Shown piece by piece: positions 44,342 through 54,643 of a stretch of DNA of 64,000 bases (position 1 is its first letter; each line of letters starts with the position of its first letter). The translations under genes and the position numbers were made by a program. The DNA lies in the NCBI GenBank assembly GCA_003116975.1, contig BGKB01000059.1, positions 310,001-374,000 on the forward strand, written 5' to 3'. The DNA comes from Aurantiochytrium sp. KH105. Taxonomy: Eukaryota > Sar > Bigyra > Thraustochytrida > Thraustochytriidae. The notes beneath the pieces are model-generated. The model saw nothing but the letters and a program-made list of their open reading frames with translations. It was not told the DNA's origin and searched no databases.

Positions 44342-44835
44342 GTCGCTGACCGCCTCGTCGTGGACGCCGACTCGACGCAGCAGGCGCACGCGAACCCAAT
44401 CGATACCGAGTCGAGTCTTGCGCAGAATACGCGCGCGCGCGCGCGTCCTCGCCGCCTCCCCTCGCTTGAGACCTCTCCGTCCCCGCCGAGTTCAACTTGT
44501 GCTGCGGAGCGAGCGACTGTGAAGTGGCACCTGGAGCTATTTACAGGTCCGTCCGCCCGTGAACCGAAGCAGACAGGGCGAAAAGATCGGGGCTTCGACA
44601 GCAGTCAACCGATCGAGCACTGTGAACGTTGGCGGGTCCAAGTCAGCAGAGACGCGGAAACAAAACGTTCGCTCCTCGGCGAACGAGCCCCTTGTTCTTC
44701 GCAAGGCGCGGGGATCTTTTGAGCGCGACGTCGCCACGACCCTGCTGGGCTCGTGCTGGTTGTCCAGACGCTCGTGCGCCGACTGGCCAGGCAGGCAGGC
44801 AGCCAGAGAGCGCAAGAGGGAGACCGCGAGCGACC
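44342..44835. promoter_or_regulatory. Divergent intergenic region
   Basis: 494 bp between divergent starts of the membrane-protein and rhamnose-pathway genes; includes a GCGCGCGCGC run at about 44431-44441 and a short GGCA run near 44790-44803. The rhamnose-pathway frame stays open through the right half without an ATG. Confidence 0.4.
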
Positions 44836-45828
44836 ATGGCGGCCATGAGAGATGCCCACTCGAGCCTCGCAGAGGAAGACTGCCGCGACCTCCGCTTCCT
44901 GGTCTTTGGCGGCAAGACCGGCTGGCTGGGACAGTCGCTCGTCAAGATCATCGCAGATCAGGCGCCTGCTTGCAAGGTGATCGTCGCGCAGAGTCGCATG
45001 GAAGACCGCGCCCAGGTCAAGAAAGAGCTCGCCGAAACGAAGCCCACCCACGTCCTCTGCGCCGCCGGAGTCACAGGGAGACCCAATGTCGACTGGTGCG
45101 AAGACCATCGCAAAGAGACCGTTCGCGCCAACGTCCTTGGTACTTTGACTCTTTGCGACGTTTGTGACGAGGTTGGCATCCATCTCACCATCTATGCCAC
45201 AGGCTGCATTTACTCGTATGACGCAGAACACCCATTGGGGGGAACTCGCGGTTTCACCGAGGAAGACGCGCCCAATTTTCACGGATCTTACTACTCTAAA
45301 ACCAAGGGCATGGTCGAGGAACTTGTGCAGCCCTTCCTCAACAACACCTTGCTGCTACGAGTCCGCATGCCACTCTCGGAGGACATGTCTGCGCCGCGCA
45401 ACTTTATCTACAAGATTGCTCGCTACGAGCGTGTCGTTGACATTCCGAACTCCATGACAAGCCTTCCTGATATGCTTCCTGTGTCCGTGCTCATGGCAGT
45501 GCGAGGTCTTACGGGCGTTTTTAACTTTACCAACCCTGGTGTCATTTCGCACAATCAGTGTTTGGAGCTGTACAGGCGGTACGTGGACCCAGGGTTTACG
45601 TGGCGCAACTTTACCGAAGCAGAACAGGCGCGCGTGCTCAAGGCACCGCGATCCAATAACATGCTTGACACGAGCAAACTTGAAGCGGTGCTGCCAGACG
45701 TGGCGATTCCTGACATCCTCACAGCCACGGAAAATCTCTTCTCTCTCTCTTCAGATCGTCCTCATGATGGAATCTCCGCGTCCATCACCTCGTCTTCCCC
45801 TGCAGCTTCCCCTTCTTCTTCTCCGTGA
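44836..45828 (+). CDS. Nucleotide-4-keto-6-deoxyhexose 3,5-epimerase/4-reductase (UER1/NRS-ER type)
   Basis: 330 aa from ATG 44836 (context GCGACCATGG). It matches the plant bifunctional UDP-4-keto-6-deoxyglucose 3,5-epimerase/4-reductase along its length: LVFGGKTGWLGQSL (Rossmann loop, about 22-35), PTHVLCAAGVTGRPNVDWCE, YATGCIYSYDAEHPLGG, the catalytic YxxxK (Tyr153, Lys157) in YYSKTKGMVEEL, RVRMPLSEDMSAPRNFI, and NFTNPGVISHNQ. It completes UDP-(or dTDP-)rhamnose synthesis with NAD(P)H in the cytosol. The preceding 4,6-dehydratase is not nearby. In plants it is found alone or fused behind the dehydratase; here it is the stand-alone form. The last 25 residues are Ser/Pro-rich and variable. 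Confidence 0.92.
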   Translation: MAAMRDAHSSLAEEDCRDLRFLVFGGKTGWLGQSLVKIIADQAPACKVIVAQSRMEDRAQVKKELAETKPTHVLCAAGVTGRPNVDWCEDHRKETVRANVLGTLTLCDVCDEVGIHLTIYATGCIYSYDAEHPLGGTRGFTEEDAPNFHGSYYSKTKGMVEELVQPFLNNTLLLRVRMPLSEDMSAPRNFIYKIARYERVVDIPNSMTSLPDMLPVSVLMAVRGLTGVFNFTNPGVISHNQCLELYRRYVDPGFTWRNFTEAEQARVLKAPRSNNMLDTSKLEAVLPDVAIPDILTATENLFSLSSDRPHDGISASITSSSPAASPSSSP

Positions 45829-46042
45829 TGATCATGATGCTCTCACTCATATCATACATGTAGGCGTACCAATGTTCTTCTTCATCTTGTTCAGGCTCAT
45901 CATCATCTCCTCCCACAAATGGATCCTAATGGTCCACGCAGGTGAAAAGTGCACTATCTTGTGCAACGCCAATGGCGTGAGAGGGCGCATCGGTCGCCGG
46001 CACGCCTGACCTCGGTTGCAGCGGTGGGACTGCTGGTGTTTC

Positions 46043-46220
46043 CGCAAACAGCTATTTCACCACTCAGCCACTGGCACAAGCGCTTCCAAAATGAGTTTAT
46101 TCCTGCTTCGATGCGAGCGCTGTTCTTAAAGAAATTTCGTGGCATGACTCGTGCCTCTTTCAACCTTGAAGACGAGTGACTCTCTGCTTTGGTAGCAGAG
46201 AGGTGACTCTGAATTTTGCG
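46043..46220 (-). pseudogene. Decayed tRNA-Gly(GCC) copy with its flank
   Basis: The stretch at 46043-46077 keeps GCAAACAGCTATTT, ACCACT and CCAC blocks of the minus-sense tRNA-Gly, but the T-arm half is unrecognisable and the acceptor is broken. The neighbouring 140 bp match the flank of tRNA copy 3 (33415-33590): ATTCCTGCTTCGATGC, TTCAACCT..GAA..CGAGTGA and GTAGAGAGGTGACT-type blocks are in the same order. It is therefore an old duplicate of that locus, not a tRNA-derived retroposon with an A-tail. Confidence 0.7.
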
Positions 46221-46234
46221 TGAGTACAATTCCT

Positions 46235-46259
46235 TGCTGACCTGACCCTTTCGGGGTCA
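46235..46259 (-). repeat. 25-bp hairpin-bearing repeat, copy B
   Basis: Identical, inverted, to 37291-37315, containing the TGACCC/GGGTCA hairpin. It sits between the decayed tRNA copy and the broken coding region. Confidence 0.8.
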
Positions 46260-46319
46260 CGATAGCTTTCCTTTGATCTCTCCAAAGTTGAAAGCTTTGC
46301 CACAACACACAATGATACA

Positions 46320-49044
46320 TTGGGAAACACGCATCCCTCATTTGAGGATAGAATCGGAGGCACAGTGAATGCCAAGGACTTGCAGAAAGAGGAAGTCCAG
46401 CAGCGGCGCCTGGCCGCCGAGATACCGGTGGCCGATTCGGCTCGCGACGTTGCCGATACTTTTAGAATGATATACCTGGGCATGGGTGACGTCGAGGACA
46501 ATAACGGCGCGGCCGCTAGGATTCTCATGAAGTACGAGCAGATCACTGAGGTCAAGTTCAAAGAGACCTGCTTCGCCTGCAAGTACATCAAAACCGGGAC
46601 GATACGTGAGAACCCGGAGTTCGTCATCCTCATGAAAATGTACACCAGGAAAGCCGAGGCTGTTGGTCAGCCGGCGCTTTTTCCGTGCATCGAAAAGCAT
46701 TTCGCGGTGCAAAACTTTAAAAAACCAATTTCCCCACGGACGAGATTCTCAAGCAGCTCAAGGTGCTCACCTCCATCTGCAACTACATGATCTTCACGGC
46801 GCTCTTGCGCAATGAGCGCAACAACGCGGTTGAGCAACTCAACAGCCACGTCAAGAACCTCATCATCATCCAAAAGGAGATTCGGGAGCTGATGCTGGCC
46901 AAGAAGAAGATCAGCACCTTGTTGGGCTACAGCGAGATCCCCGGCCGATGTCCATACTTGAGGCGAAGTCTTCCCCATGACCGAGGCGCTGGAATTCGAT
47001 GGCCCATGAGCGTGACCCGGAGGACGACACTGAGACAAGATTCACCACCCGCTCGCACATGGCGCGCACCAGAACCTCCCGCCATGGCAGCTCACGCCGC
47101 TGCATCATTGATTGCATCGCATCCATTTCACGCTGCTGTGCATTCGTAGGGTTGTTTCCCACGGTACTGGCACTTGCAGCGGAGCCCGCGCGGCTCCGTC
47201 GCAGCCTGTAATCCTTCTCCGCAACCAGCCTTTTGCGGCGACTTCATTTTCAATCTCGGTGATTTCGGCGTGACTTTCCGCGAGGCGCGCCCTTGCGTCG
47301 GCAAAATTGTGCGCCCGGGCGTCCGGCGAGAGGTTAAAGTCGGCTCCGATACGGATTAATTTCCTCCAACACTTCGCGGCTTTCCCATAGCGCGTCGTTA
47401 CGTTGAATGTTGAGCTCATCGCGCTCTTTCATAATCTCGAGCTTCCCCTTGACAATCTCGAGCTTCTCCTTCAACCGTCTCGTCGCTTGGTCGAGGGCGG
47501 CGCTTTGGCGCCTGCGACTCTTTTCCGATGCGTTCAAGAAGGCCAGCGATGTTCTCACGTCCAAGTCCGGTCAGTGCTTCTCCAAATACGTGGTGAAATC
47601 TTGCACGCTTTCATCGCTAAAGAGTTTGACATGCTCGGGCGTGAGGGCTCGAAAGGCCGAGTCCGGCCATTTCGAGTAGTCGGTCTCTTCGATAGGCAGT
47701 TGTGACATTGCGGTCACCCTGAGCACAGAGCAAGCGCAGCCCCGTCGCCTCTCGTTGCAGAACTGCCTGCCCGCCTGCAACCCGCAAGCTCTGAAGGATG
47801 GCAATGTAAAACGAGAAAGTGGTGCATTGAACATTTGTTGCGAAAATAGTATAGCTCTGACATAATCCAGGTCAAAGTTCGCACATGCAGCTGCAGCCCG
47901 CGAGTATACGCACGCACACCTTTTATCTCAGCAAACAAAATCACGTGACAATACAATTGGTTTTTTATATGTTCAGGGTCTTGTAGCTACTGCAAGGTAT
48001 TGTGCGCAAATGCTAAGCGATCTGGCTGGTGGAAACTAGTGAGCTGTTGCACAGGTGGCAGGCGCCAGCGGGAATCACGAGCCGTGGTGAGTCGCAGTCG
48101 CTCTCCATGGCCTTCCTCTTGCGCTGTGCGGCTCAGCAGGTCGAGGAAGAGAAAGGCGGCGGCCTCGGCCTCGACGCGTGTCGCCCACGGCGTCGCATCC
48201 AGAAGCCGCGTGTCGGTTTCGGCGGCGCGATTTGCGTTGGGGCGCACCGACTTAGAGGAGCGCACACGACGGTCACGCTCAGCGAGCTGCTCCAAGGCGA
48301 ACTCGAAGTGACCGGCGCTGCGACAGGTGCTCGTGGGAGGGACGTAGACGGCCTGACGAGCCACGGGGCAGGCGGCTACTCTCCAGCGATGCACGCCGCC
48401 GCCGCTGCAGAAGCGCTCTGTCTTGCCTTGCAGTGGCTGCACGCGCGTCGCTGCGGTCAGCCGAGACGACCGTCACTCACCTCGCATCTGCAGTGGCCGC
48501 AGCTCCCACAGTGTCTCGCGTTCGTAGTCAAGAAACATCTGTCTCTCTTTCGATTGCTTGCTTTTTTGGCTCGGCAGCACAACTGGGTGACGCGCGAGCT
48601 GACCGGCGTGTACGTTGACGCCTCGTGTGTATCCGCCGCGCATGCAGCAGCAGCAGCAGACGCAACTGGCCGAGCGGGAAGCGCCCGTGCCGAACGCTTT
48701 CGGTAATGCAAGGGTCGAGGCGGGCGGCGGGCACCAGGCGCCGCGCAACTCCCCGGCGGCGCGGCTCGTATCGCATGACAAAGTACACACGACGCACGAG
48801 GTCCGCGAGCCGCAGGTGCCGCGCGAACATTTCCAGACACGCGGGGTCATTTCACAGGTAGTGGCTCAGAAGCGAAAGTCGAAGAAGGTGGGCAGCGCTT
48901 CCGGACCGCTTGTAGCCCCTCGATGCACGCCCGCAGCCTTTGCTTTTTCTTCGTTGCACTCACCGCTGCCAGCGACGAGATCATAACTTGCTTGCCTGCC
49001 AGCATGCCTGCGTGCAGCTCAATGTTCTCTCTCTCCTTGCTCAA
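46320..49044. pseudogene. Broken coding region, possibly an inserted element (unknown family)
   Basis: About 2.7 kb contains fragments with coding-like composition. On the plus strand they lie at 46320-46950; on the minus strand, scattered over about 46980-47830 and 48000-49044. Fragments are charged and partly helical, not low-complexity, and differ from the flanking genes. There are several breaks on each strand, so no protein of any length can be made from it as it stands. I recognise no capsid, polymerase, integrase or transposase motif and cannot name a family. Its left side abuts the hairpin repeat and decayed tRNA copy, which suggests an old insertion, but host pseudogenes or a poorly modelled multi-exon gene are alternatives. 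Confidence 0.45.
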
Positions 49045-49341
49045 CTCAAGAGTTGGCTACTTTATGCAAAACGACCGGGTAAACAGATTGTGTATAATCT
49101 TACTTTATCAGTTCTTCTTCACAAATTGGACTGATCGTAGTACGCGAAACGTTTTCTTCTTTGGCAAAAGGACTGGCACAAAGCCGCCCACCCAACCACG
49201 CGTATGCCCTTTATCACAGGACAGGAACAAAAGGTTGGTTGTGGCTGTGGCTGTGGCCCTTGTCGATATCGTCAATTCCACCATCTTGTGCATGGTGTAC
49301 GCAGCTCTTGCTTCTGTAAGGCAGGGTGGTACCTTTTGTGT
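49045..49341. other. Downstream flank of the IDH gene
   Basis: 297 bp holding the IDH 3' end. Nothing else recognised. Confidence 0.35.
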
Positions 49342-50898
49342 TTAAAAGCTGGGCGGGCCCTCGGGGAAGTACTTCTTGGGGAAGACGCCGAGACGGACCA
49401 TGCCAGATTCAAACTCCTCATAGTCGATGACGCCGTTCTTGTCCGTGTCGAGGGCGGCAAAGAAGGACTGCATCTGTTCCTTGTCGACGAGGCGGAAGCT
49501 CGGGTTGGTCTTGGGCTTGACCTTGCCCGAGGTGTCAGAGGACTCCTCAATCTTCTCGAGCAGCGAGTCGTTGCCGGCGAGAACCTCGGCCACGAGGTCC
49601 ACAAAGGCCTCAGTGGTGAGACCCGAGTCGCCGGAAATGTCGCGAGTTCCCTTGCCAGCCACAAAGGCCTTGTGGATCGTGCTGCGCATCTTGTTCGTGT
49701 AGTCGACGATAAAGGCCTCGTCCTCGCAGTCGGAGAGCGCGGCAGAGTGCTGCATGGCGCCGATGAGGGCCTCAACGAGGCCGAGCGGGTTCAGGCTGGT
49801 CTCCTCGCCGTCGAGGTGATCCTCCCACATGTCAGCGACAGTGCCGTGTGATGCCTCATACTCCTTGATCATGGTGCCGTCCTCGGACTTGCCAATAAGG
49901 TTGCTCGTGATGAAACCGGGGGAGCGGTGGATCTGCGCAAGCTCGTCGGTGAGCATGTCACCGTCATAGTTGTGGGAGCTGCAGCCAAAGCCACCGTCGG
50001 TCCAGCGGATAAGCTGCATGGTGGCGGCGTCCGAAATGAGGTGGCGGAGCTCGCCGCCCGTGTTGTCGAGGAGACCGGCCTCCTGGAAGCGCTCCTTGTA
50101 GTGCTCGTCAAAGACGTCCTTGTGGCGGGTCCAGAAGCCCTCCTGCCACTTGAAGACCGTCTTCTTGGTCACGACATAAGGGGTGACGCGAGCCTTGAGG
50201 CAGCGCGTGAAAAAGTGGTGTGCAAGGTCGGTGACGTTGTCGAGCGGGTTGTCGTAGGTGACGACGGCGCTCTCGCTGTCACGAAGGTGACGCGCGTCGA
50301 CCAGCTTGCCAGCCTGGGGTTCGCTCTCCGGGTTGACGCCCTCCGGGTAGTAGAGGGTGCGCAGCTCGCCCTTGCCCACGGTGGCGTAGCCGGCGCCGTA
50401 CTCGCCACCGACGGCATGGCGTTCAAAGAGCACCGGGTTCTTGTAACCGAGCTCCATGCCCTCAATCATGATGGTGTCACGGCTAATTGTGATGCCGTTC
50501 CATCCGCGGCGCATGGCGCCGTTCGGGCTGCCCCACGTCTTGCGGAGGCCCATCTTTTTCTTTTGCACCTCGGTCGGGGTAACGGTGGGCTCCTTGAAGA
50601 TGGCCTTGATGCGCTGGCCGGCCTCGACAGCATCGTGGAGGACCTTGTCCTCGGAGTCGTCGCGGGCCTTGCAGCTCAGGTCATAGTATTCCCAGCTCGA
50701 GGTGTCAAAGTGGGGCTCGATCCACTTGTCCAGGATGAGCTGCATGCAGTACCGGGTCATCTCCTCACCCTTGATGAAGACCATGGGAGGCAGCTTGACC
50801 TTTTTCTCCGGCGTGGCCGAGGACAGGGCGCGAGCGCCATACTGAACCTTCTTGGCGGCCTGCGGGCCGACGAGCCCGTTGCGTACTGCCGCGAGCAT
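49342..50898 (-). CDS. Isocitrate dehydrogenase fused to a C-terminal EF-hand
   Basis: 518 aa. Residues 1-30 (MLAAVRNGLVGPQAAKKVQY...) are Arg/Ala/Ser-rich and free of acids until Glu31, a good mitochondrial presequence. Residues about 36-420 are an isocitrate dehydrogenase of the homodimeric type II-like class: GEEMTRYCMQLILDKWIEPH, KTWGSPNGAMRRGWNGITI (substrate loop), VVTKKTVFKWQEGFW, LISDAATMQLIRWTDGGFG and EASHGTVADMWEDHL (cofactor region). Residues 484-495 are a canonical EF-hand loop (DTDKNGVIDYEE), with all calcium ligands in place. EF-hand-bearing NAD-dependent IDHs are described from diatoms and other algae, so Ca2+ tuning of TCA flux is plausible; whether the cofactor is NAD or NADP is not settled by eye. 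The gene is GC3-biased, as expected for high expression. Confidence 0.9.
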   Translation of the reverse strand: MLAAVRNGLVGPQAAKKVQYGARALSSATPEKKVKLPPMVFIKGEEMTRYCMQLILDKWIEPHFDTSSWEYYDLSCKARDDSEDKVLHDAVEAGQRIKAIFKEPTVTPTEVQKKKMGLRKTWGSPNGAMRRGWNGITISRDTIMIEGMELGYKNPVLFERHAVGGEYGAGYATVGKGELRTLYYPEGVNPESEPQAGKLVDARHLRDSESAVVTYDNPLDNVTDLAHHFFTRCLKARVTPYVVTKKTVFKWQEGFWTRHKDVFDEHYKERFQEAGLLDNTGGELRHLISDAATMQLIRWTDGGFGCSSHNYDGDMLTDELAQIHRSPGFITSNLIGKSEDGTMIKEYEASHGTVADMWEDHLDGEETSLNPLGLVEALIGAMQHSAALSDCEDEAFIVDYTNKMRSTIHKAFVAGKGTRDISGDSGLTTEAFVDLVAEVLAGNDSLLEKIEESSDTSGKVKPKTNPSFRLVDKEQMQSFFAALDTDKNGVIDYEEFESGMVRLGVFPKKYFPEGPPSF

Positions 50899-51330
50899 CG
50901 TGCTGGTGCGTCCTCACGTAAGGTAGGCCTTTGCTGCTGTTCTCTGCGAAACGACCTGCGCAAAAATGAAAAAAGTTGGATTTTTATCGCCAGCGCCTTC
51001 TTCTCCGTCAGTCCCTCATCCTCCTTCTCCTTCTCCTTCTCTTCCGCATCCGCCTTGGCCTCGCTGCTTCGCCAGCTCTAGCTGCCCGTCTCGGGCGCGC
51101 AGGTGCTGCAGCGTGCGTGCGTGCTGCGTGCTGCAGCATGCTGGCGGCTGCGTCGATTCCCTCAAGCAAGCAAGCAAGCAAGCAAGCACTGAGGCTGCGC
51201 CCGCGCGGACCCGGCCGCCCGACCGCGCGCTCGACGAGCGGGCGGTCGCGCCAGCAGCGCTGCTGCTCGGCCCTCCCCGCGCGGGGCCGCGGGGACCACG
51301 GAAACAACAAACGTACGCAGCTTGGTTGGG

Positions 51331-51363
<33 letters not shown>

Positions 51364-54300
51364 GACTCGCTCGAGGGCGCCGGCCGAACCCGCGAAGCGC
51401 GAAAAGGTTTTGAATTGGCCTTCCTTCCCTCCTTCCTTCCTTCCTGCCTTCGAATTTGGATTCAAAAAGCCTTCCTCCCTTCGCTGTCTGTCTGTCAATA
51501 CAAATTTTTCAAATCCGCGGCTGCGGCCTGCGCCAGCTGCACTGCCCGCGCCGCCGGCACTGGACAATGGCGCCGGCGACCAGTCGAACAAATCGAGGAC
51601 AAGTGGAACAAACAGCCGAGGCGCAGTGGCGGGCGGTGGCGGGCCAGCACGCAGCCAACCAAATGGAACAAACGCGAGCGCGAAGTGACAAAGCGGAAAC
51701 GGGAATGGGAAATGCGCTGCCGTGGGTGGGCAGAGGCAGAGAGAGGCAGACGCTGCCAGGAACTAAGTAGTGCCGTGGCCGGCCGCAGACGCGCAGCAGC
51801 AGCAGCAGCGGCAGAGAGCGGAGCTGAAGCGAGGCCAGCCAGGCGAGCGAACACCCCGCATTGCAAATAACAACAAAAAGTAGAACTCACAGTCAATCAA
51901 ACAAGCAAATAAACGCCGCTGCTGCTGTTGCTGCTGCTGGCAGTGGCTGGCCGGACACCGACCGGCCGGCCAGCCAGGCTCTTTCCTCTTTCGCGCTCTC
52001 TGCTCGGCGCAGCAGTCGACACCGGCGACCGTTCTTGCTCGCAGTCGCCTGCGTGTCTGCATGCCTCCCTGCGTGCCTGCTTGCATGCGTTCATGCGGCA
52101 GGCGCTTAGCCTTGCGATTTGAATTATCGAGGACTCAGGAGGTAAGGGAAGAACTCGGCTGGGCGCGGGATCGTCATTTCTCTCTACTGCCAGCTATTGC
52201 TAGCTGCAGGTAAAAGAGGTGCACGCACGCTCTGCTCCGCTCGGCTCGTCTCCGCTCGGCTCGGCTCGACTCCGCTCGGCTCTGCTCTCCACGAACAAAC
52301 GCAGGCAAAGCAGAGCCATGCAATGCAATGCAATCGATGTATACTAGCACTGCACTAGCAATGCAAGACAGCGAAGGTCTGCATGGTGCACTCGCGGTCG
52401 ATCGAATAGAGCCAACACAAGACATGCATGCAGAGAAGAGAGAGGGAGAGAGAGACGCCTGCCGCCCACCCATTCAGCCCAAGCGACCCGACCCGAGTCG
52501 GCGTGTGTGCTCTCGCTCGCTCGCTGTCGCAGGTCCACTCGTAATCAGCCAGCAGCAGCAGCTGCAGCAGCCAGCCAACCAACCAACCAGCCAGCCACCC
52601 AGCCAGCCAAGCAGCAGGCTCGGCAGGGTGTATGCTGAGCATCCTTCGTTTTGTATCTCGGGAATGACCGCCAATTTCGGGCGCATGGCGGCTGCAGCTG
52701 CAGCTGGCATGGTTGAGGCAGGCAAGCTGGCTGACTAACCGAGCTGACGAGCCGCAGCCGAGCAAGGCCAGCGAGCACTCCTCTACGTCGGGATGCGCGC
52801 TCCAGGGCTCCATTGTCATCTTCAGCGATTTCATTGCTTCAAGTTCGTCATTCGGGCCGTCTGAGCTGCATCTGCTGCTGCATCTGCGTGCTCGATCGTC
52901 TTCGATCCGCTGCCGCTGTCGCTAACCCCCGCTACCGTCATGCGAACGAACCTCGCTCGCCGGCACCTGCAGAGCCGCGTTGAGCTGTGGCCGCAGCCAG
53001 CGGCCGCAGTCGCAGCGCTCGTGCGTGTTGCGGGCGCGCACGCGCCTCCACGAGACAGAACGATCGCACCCCTCGCCGTAGGGAGGCGTCGTCATCATCA
53101 CATCCCGCGGCTACCACTTATCCGACCGGGTGGTGCGCGGCACTGTGAGCGGCAGCAGCAGCAGCAGCTGCGGCAACTGCGAGGGGTGGTGCGGAGGAGA
53201 CGAGTCGGCGGGAGGAAGACGAGGATGCCAATCCCCTGCCCCGCCTTTTGGCAGCATGTTGTGTGATTATTATTTATTGACAGTGATGCACGCACGCATC
53301 GGGCATGCTGGCTGGTGGTTCTGATGACGGCGATGATGGCGGCGTCCCGCAGCTGGACGGACTCTCTCGCCGAACAAACAAGGGATGGCCGGCAACTGCT
53401 GCAGCTGCTGGTCAGGCTTGGAGGCTGGCGCGTTGTGTATTCACGACTCCTCCCTCCCTCCAACCATTCAAGCACTGCATGCAGCAGTGCAGATGCATGC
53501 GTGTGCGTATGCGTATGCGACAGCGGTAGTGACAGCGACATTCGCAACCGACCGAGGAGCCAGGTTCATTCGGCTGCGGCTGCGTCGCACGCGTGGAGCT
53601 CGCGACTGCGACTGTGCAAGTTGTGACTGCCGACTACGTAGGTCTCTTCTTGGCCAGAATGTTGCCGCATGGCCGCTGCCGACTACGGCAGGAGAAAAGC
53701 AAAAAGGCAACAAGAGAACAATGGTGGCCGTCAACACGCTTGACTGAATACACGAGCGGCAGCAGCAGAGCGCGCAAGCACCCACCACCTGCGGCAGAAA
53801 GTGGAATGAATGAGCAACCTCGAACCCACCTTTTCGGTGGGCATCTGCGCCGGTTGGAGGAGAGCTCCTCAAAAAGTGCATGTGGTGTGATGCTGTCGTT
53901 GGAAGAGAAACCGGCGCACAAATCACTTGCCGAAATCAGCCACCATTGATCGACTGTGGCTGACACCGAGGAGTTACAATCACGATCTTGCACTCGATCT
54001 TTGAGAAAAGAAAAGGGTGGATCTGTGTTTTGGATCGTCTATGCTGATGTTTGCGCTCCGTGTGACTGCAACATCGATTCAATCATAAGCGAGATGAAAA
54101 TGCTTGTTGTGAGTTGCCATGGCCGGCATCTTCTTCTTGATCAAAGTGAATGATTTGAAGACCTGCGTTAAAGCTTGGATATTTTCATGCTTTCGATGAT
54201 GTCGCGGAATCTCAGCCCTACCTTTTCCTTTGATTTCCTCCATACTTTGCTTCATTCGTTGAGGAGTATGCCACGCGACTGCTTCGCGTAAAAGTAGTAG

Positions 54301-54643
54301 AAAGACGCATTTGGGCACGCGACAACTTGAAGTGCCGGCATAAGCTGTAGGGTAGGGGCCTATACGTAGTATAATACCATTTGCCATTGTTGGTTTGGTC
54401 TAAATGAAAAAGAAACAAAAAAAATCTTGATCATCATCATGTATAGCCTATACAAACGCAGGGACAGTTGCTCTGGCAATTCGTGCCAGCTAGCAGGCGC
54501 ATCAACCAGCCAGCACCAGCCAGCACCAGCCAGCGCCAGCCAGCAGCAGCCAGCCTGACTACCTACCTGCCCGCCCCGAGTGGGCCCGTTTACTCTCAAC
54601 TCTGGCAGCACGCCATCGAAAAGGCCTTGCTCGAACTGCGATC
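50899..54643. other. 3.7-kb gene-free GC-rich island with microsatellites
   Basis: Between the divergent IDH and acyltransferase genes. It contains (AAGC)n near 51161-51187, (TGTC)n near 51331-51363, (CTTC)n near 51419-51445, GCTCGGCTC-type runs near 52230-52285 and CAGCCAGC/CCAACCAA runs near 52555-52610 and 54500-54556. Many overlapping frames on both strands are Ala/Arg/Cys/Ser-rich and repeat-encoded; none is supported. No tRNA, snRNA or rRNA seen. Confidence 0.5.
51331..51363. repeat. (TGTC)n microsatellite
   Basis: About eight perfect TGTC units. Confidence 0.95.

Noticed and set aside
46043-46087. A twelfth functional tRNA-Gly
   Set aside because: Only the D-arm and part of the anticodon arm are recognisable; the T-arm and acceptor no longer pair.
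47987-49044. A normal multi-exon host gene on the minus strand
   Set aside because: Candidate splice sites could be proposed, but they give very short introns and do not yield a consistent frame by eye; I kept it as part of the broken region.
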